Below are positions 62,423-64,000 of a stretch of 64,000 bases of DNA, piece by piece. The position numbers and the translations under genes were made by a program. Source of the DNA: Bacteroidales bacterium (GTDB lineage: Bacteria; Bacteroidota; Bacteroidia; Bacteroidales; PUMT01); assembly GCA_007125955.1 (NCBI GenBank), contig SLCF01000087.1, positions 1-64,000 of the forward strand, written 5' to 3'. Every line of letters begins with the position of its first letter. The stretch's first letter is position 1. The notes beneath the pieces were generated by a model. It was not told where the DNA came from and searched no databases. It saw only the letters and a program-made list of their open reading frames with translations.

Positions 62423-64000
62423 CTATTCAGGAAAAGCTATATCAAGTGCTTCAAGAATAGTGTTTATAAAATGGAATTTCAACCCTTTTAGATAGAGCTG
62501 ATTTATTTTTTCGAGATCTTTACGGTTTTCCTCGCAGAGGATAATATCGGTAATTCCTGCTCTTTTTGCAGCAAGTATTTTTTCCTTTATACCACCAACC
62601 GGCAGTATCTTGCCACGGAGAGTTATTTCTCCGGTCATGGCAATACCTTTTTTCACAGTACGCCCGGTAAATGCCGAAGCAATAGATGTGACCATTGTTA
62701 TACCGGCAGAAGGTCCGTCTTTTGGAATGGCTCCCTGCGGAACATGTAAATGAACGTTCCATTTATCAAAAACTTCCGGATTAATTTTCAGATAATCCGA
62801 GTGTGACTTGAGATATTCCAGTGCAAGTATTGCAGATTCTTTCATGACCTCACCCAGACTTCCGGTCAGTGTCAGTTTTCCCTTCCCTTTGCTGAGACTT
62901 GTTTCAACAAGGAGGATTTCCCCCCCGGTTGCAGTCCATGCAAGTCCGGTAACCACGCCCGGGAAATCGCCACCTTTGTACATTTCACGTGTATATTCGG
63001 GCGGACCCAGTATTTCCCTGATATCATCAACTTTTATCCGTTTTGTAAATTCCTCCTCAAGTGCAATTTTTTTAGCGATCCGCCTGATAACTGTAGCAAT
63101 TTTTTTATCCAGTTCCCTGACTCCCGATTCACGGGTGTAATCTTCAATTATCCTTTCCAGCACTTTTCTGGAAAACGTTATCGATTCGCCCTTCAGTCCG
63201 TGTTCCTTGAGCTGCTTGGGCACAAGGTGGCGCTTTGCTATCTCTGTTTTCTCCTCAACCATGTAACCGCTTACATTAATCATCTCCATCCTGTCGCGTA
63301 AAGCAGGATGTATGGTTGTTATGGTATTGGCAGTAGCAATGAAAAGAACCCTTGAGAGATCATAATCCAGTTCAAGGTAGTTGTCATGGAATGAAATATT
63401 CTGTTCAGGGTCAAGAACTTCAAGTAATGCAGAAGAGGGATCCCCGTGAAAGTCCCTACCTACCTTGTCAATTTCGTCGAGCATGAAAACGGGGTTTGAT
63501 TTTTTTGCCCTCGTTATATTCTGCAATATACGTCCTGGCATAGCACCTATATAAGTTTTCCGGTGCCCCCGTATTTCAGATTCGTCGCGCAAGCCACCAA
63601 GAGACATTCTGACGAATTTTCTCCCAAGGGCTGATGCAACTGATTTCCCAAGGGAGGTCTTCCCGACACCAGGCGGACCATAAAGGCAAAGAATCGGAGA
63701 TTTCATGTCCCCTTTGAGCTTGAGCACGGCCAGATGTTCAAGTATTCGCTCTTTAACGTTATCGAGTGCAAAATGATCCCTGTCAAGCACTTTAGCAGCA
63801 CGTTTCAGGTCAAAATTGTCTTTTGTGTAATCTCCCCATGGCAGATCAAGCATTAAATGAACGTAGTTGACCTGTACTGAATATTCTGCAGAAGCAGGAT
63901 TTAGCCTCTGCAACTTTTCAAGCTCTTTTTCAAAAGCCTGCTGAACCTCTTTGCTCCACTTTTTTTTGCTTCCCCTTTCACGCATCTCCTCAATCTCCTT
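62423..64000 (-). CDS. lon: ATP-dependent protease Lon (partial, N-terminus outside window)
   Basis: Cytoplasmic AAA+ serine protease. 525 C-terminal codons are visible, and the frame continues past base 64000 (full family about 780-820 residues), so the N-terminal substrate domain is missing. Seen: Walker [21 protein letters not shown], Walker [16 protein letters not shown], sensor and arginine region [19 protein letters not shown], catalytic Ser in [11 protein letters not shown] and catalytic Lys in [14 protein letters not shown]. It converges with the encapsulin operon. Confidence 0.98.
   Translation of the reverse strand, partial: KEIEEMRERGSKKKWSKEVQQAFEKELEKLQRLNPASAEYSVQVNYVHLMLDLPWGDYTKDNFDLKRAAKVLDRDHFALDNVKERILEHLAVLKLKGDMKSPILCLYGPPGVGKTSLGKSVASALGRKFVRMSLGGLRDESEIRGHRKTYIGAMPGRILQNITRAKKSNPVFMLDEIDKVGRDFHGDPSSALLEVLDPEQNISFHDNYLELDYDLSRVLFIATANTITTIHPALRDRMEMINVSGYMVEEKTEIAKRHLVPKQLKEHGLKGESITFSRKVLERIIEDYTRESGVRELDKKIATVIRRIAKKIALEEEFTKRIKVDDIREILGPPEYTREMYKGGDFPGVVTGLAWTATGGEILLVETSLSKGKGKLTLTGSLGEVMKESAILALEYLKSHSDYLKINPEVFDKWNVHLHVPQGAIPKDGPSAGITMVTSIASAFTGRTVKKGIAMTGEITLRGKILPVGGIKEKILAAKRAGITDIILCEENRKDLEKINQLYLKGLKFHFINTILEALDIAFPE

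Overview
The window comes from a chromosome of the phylum Bacteroidota, most likely a Bacteroidales/Marinilabiliales-type bacterium. Four things point there: promoters of the TTG-N19/20-TAnnTTTG type; two secreted proteins ending in type IX secretion (type B) sorting domains; gene pairs typical of the phylum (DUF4290 next to murA, parA-parB-DUF5683 next to a LysM lytic transglycosylase); and an EF-G2-type second elongation factor. Shine-Dalgarno sequences are almost absent, as usual in this phylum. No tRNA, rRNA, CRISPR array, prophage or insertion sequence was recognised.

1-19.9 kb (minus strand) is the fused str-S10-spc-alpha ribosomal superoperon: rpsL, rpsG, fusA, then S10 to L17 with secY, map, infA and rpoA, ending in a truncated enolase gene. 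It starts from two promoters in the 467-base gap before rpsL. L17 carries an unusual charged tail of about 170 residues. L36 and L30 are encoded by short genes at 4695-4811 and 7817-7996.

20-30.9 kb: an EF-G paralog runs head to head with the ribosomal operon. It has a degenerate GTPase domain and a domain IV insertion. It is followed by a T9SS-secreted PKD protein, a UvrD/PcrA helicase, diaminopropionate ammonia-lyase, a three-gene YtxH/holin-like envelope cassette, DUF4290 and a MurA whose active-site Cys is Asp.

31-44.7 kb: grpE-dnaJ, a NatA/NatB-like ABC exporter, a sigma-54 activator that ends without a DNA-binding domain, a long KamA-family radical SAM enzyme, a LysM lytic transglycosylase, DUF5683, parB, parA and a glutaminyl cyclase lipoprotein.

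44.7-57 kb: a small HAD protein, phosphatidylserine synthase, an LVIVD/DUF4114 lipoprotein, another T9SS cargo protein, an AI-2E family permease, an EamA transporter and a flavodiiron protein. The compact operon rsfS-ftsH-DUF2007-cdsA-psd follows; with pssA it supplies the CDP-DAG to phosphatidylethanolamine route.

57-64 kb: birA, an SRPBCC protein, pyrE, a NUDIX hydrolase, coaD, a LiaF-like membrane protein, a two-gene encapsulin nanocompartment (encapsulated ferritin plus shell) and the C-terminal part of Lon.

The most notable items are the EF-G2-type paralog facing the canonical EF-G operon, the encapsulin/ferritin pair, the MurA Cys-to-Asp change, the HTH-less sigma-54 activator, the L17 tail, and a small dispersed intergenic repeat present in four copies plus a fragment. 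I saw no multi-gene system that is clearly new; the dispersed repeat and several strong unassigned hairpins are the least explained structures.
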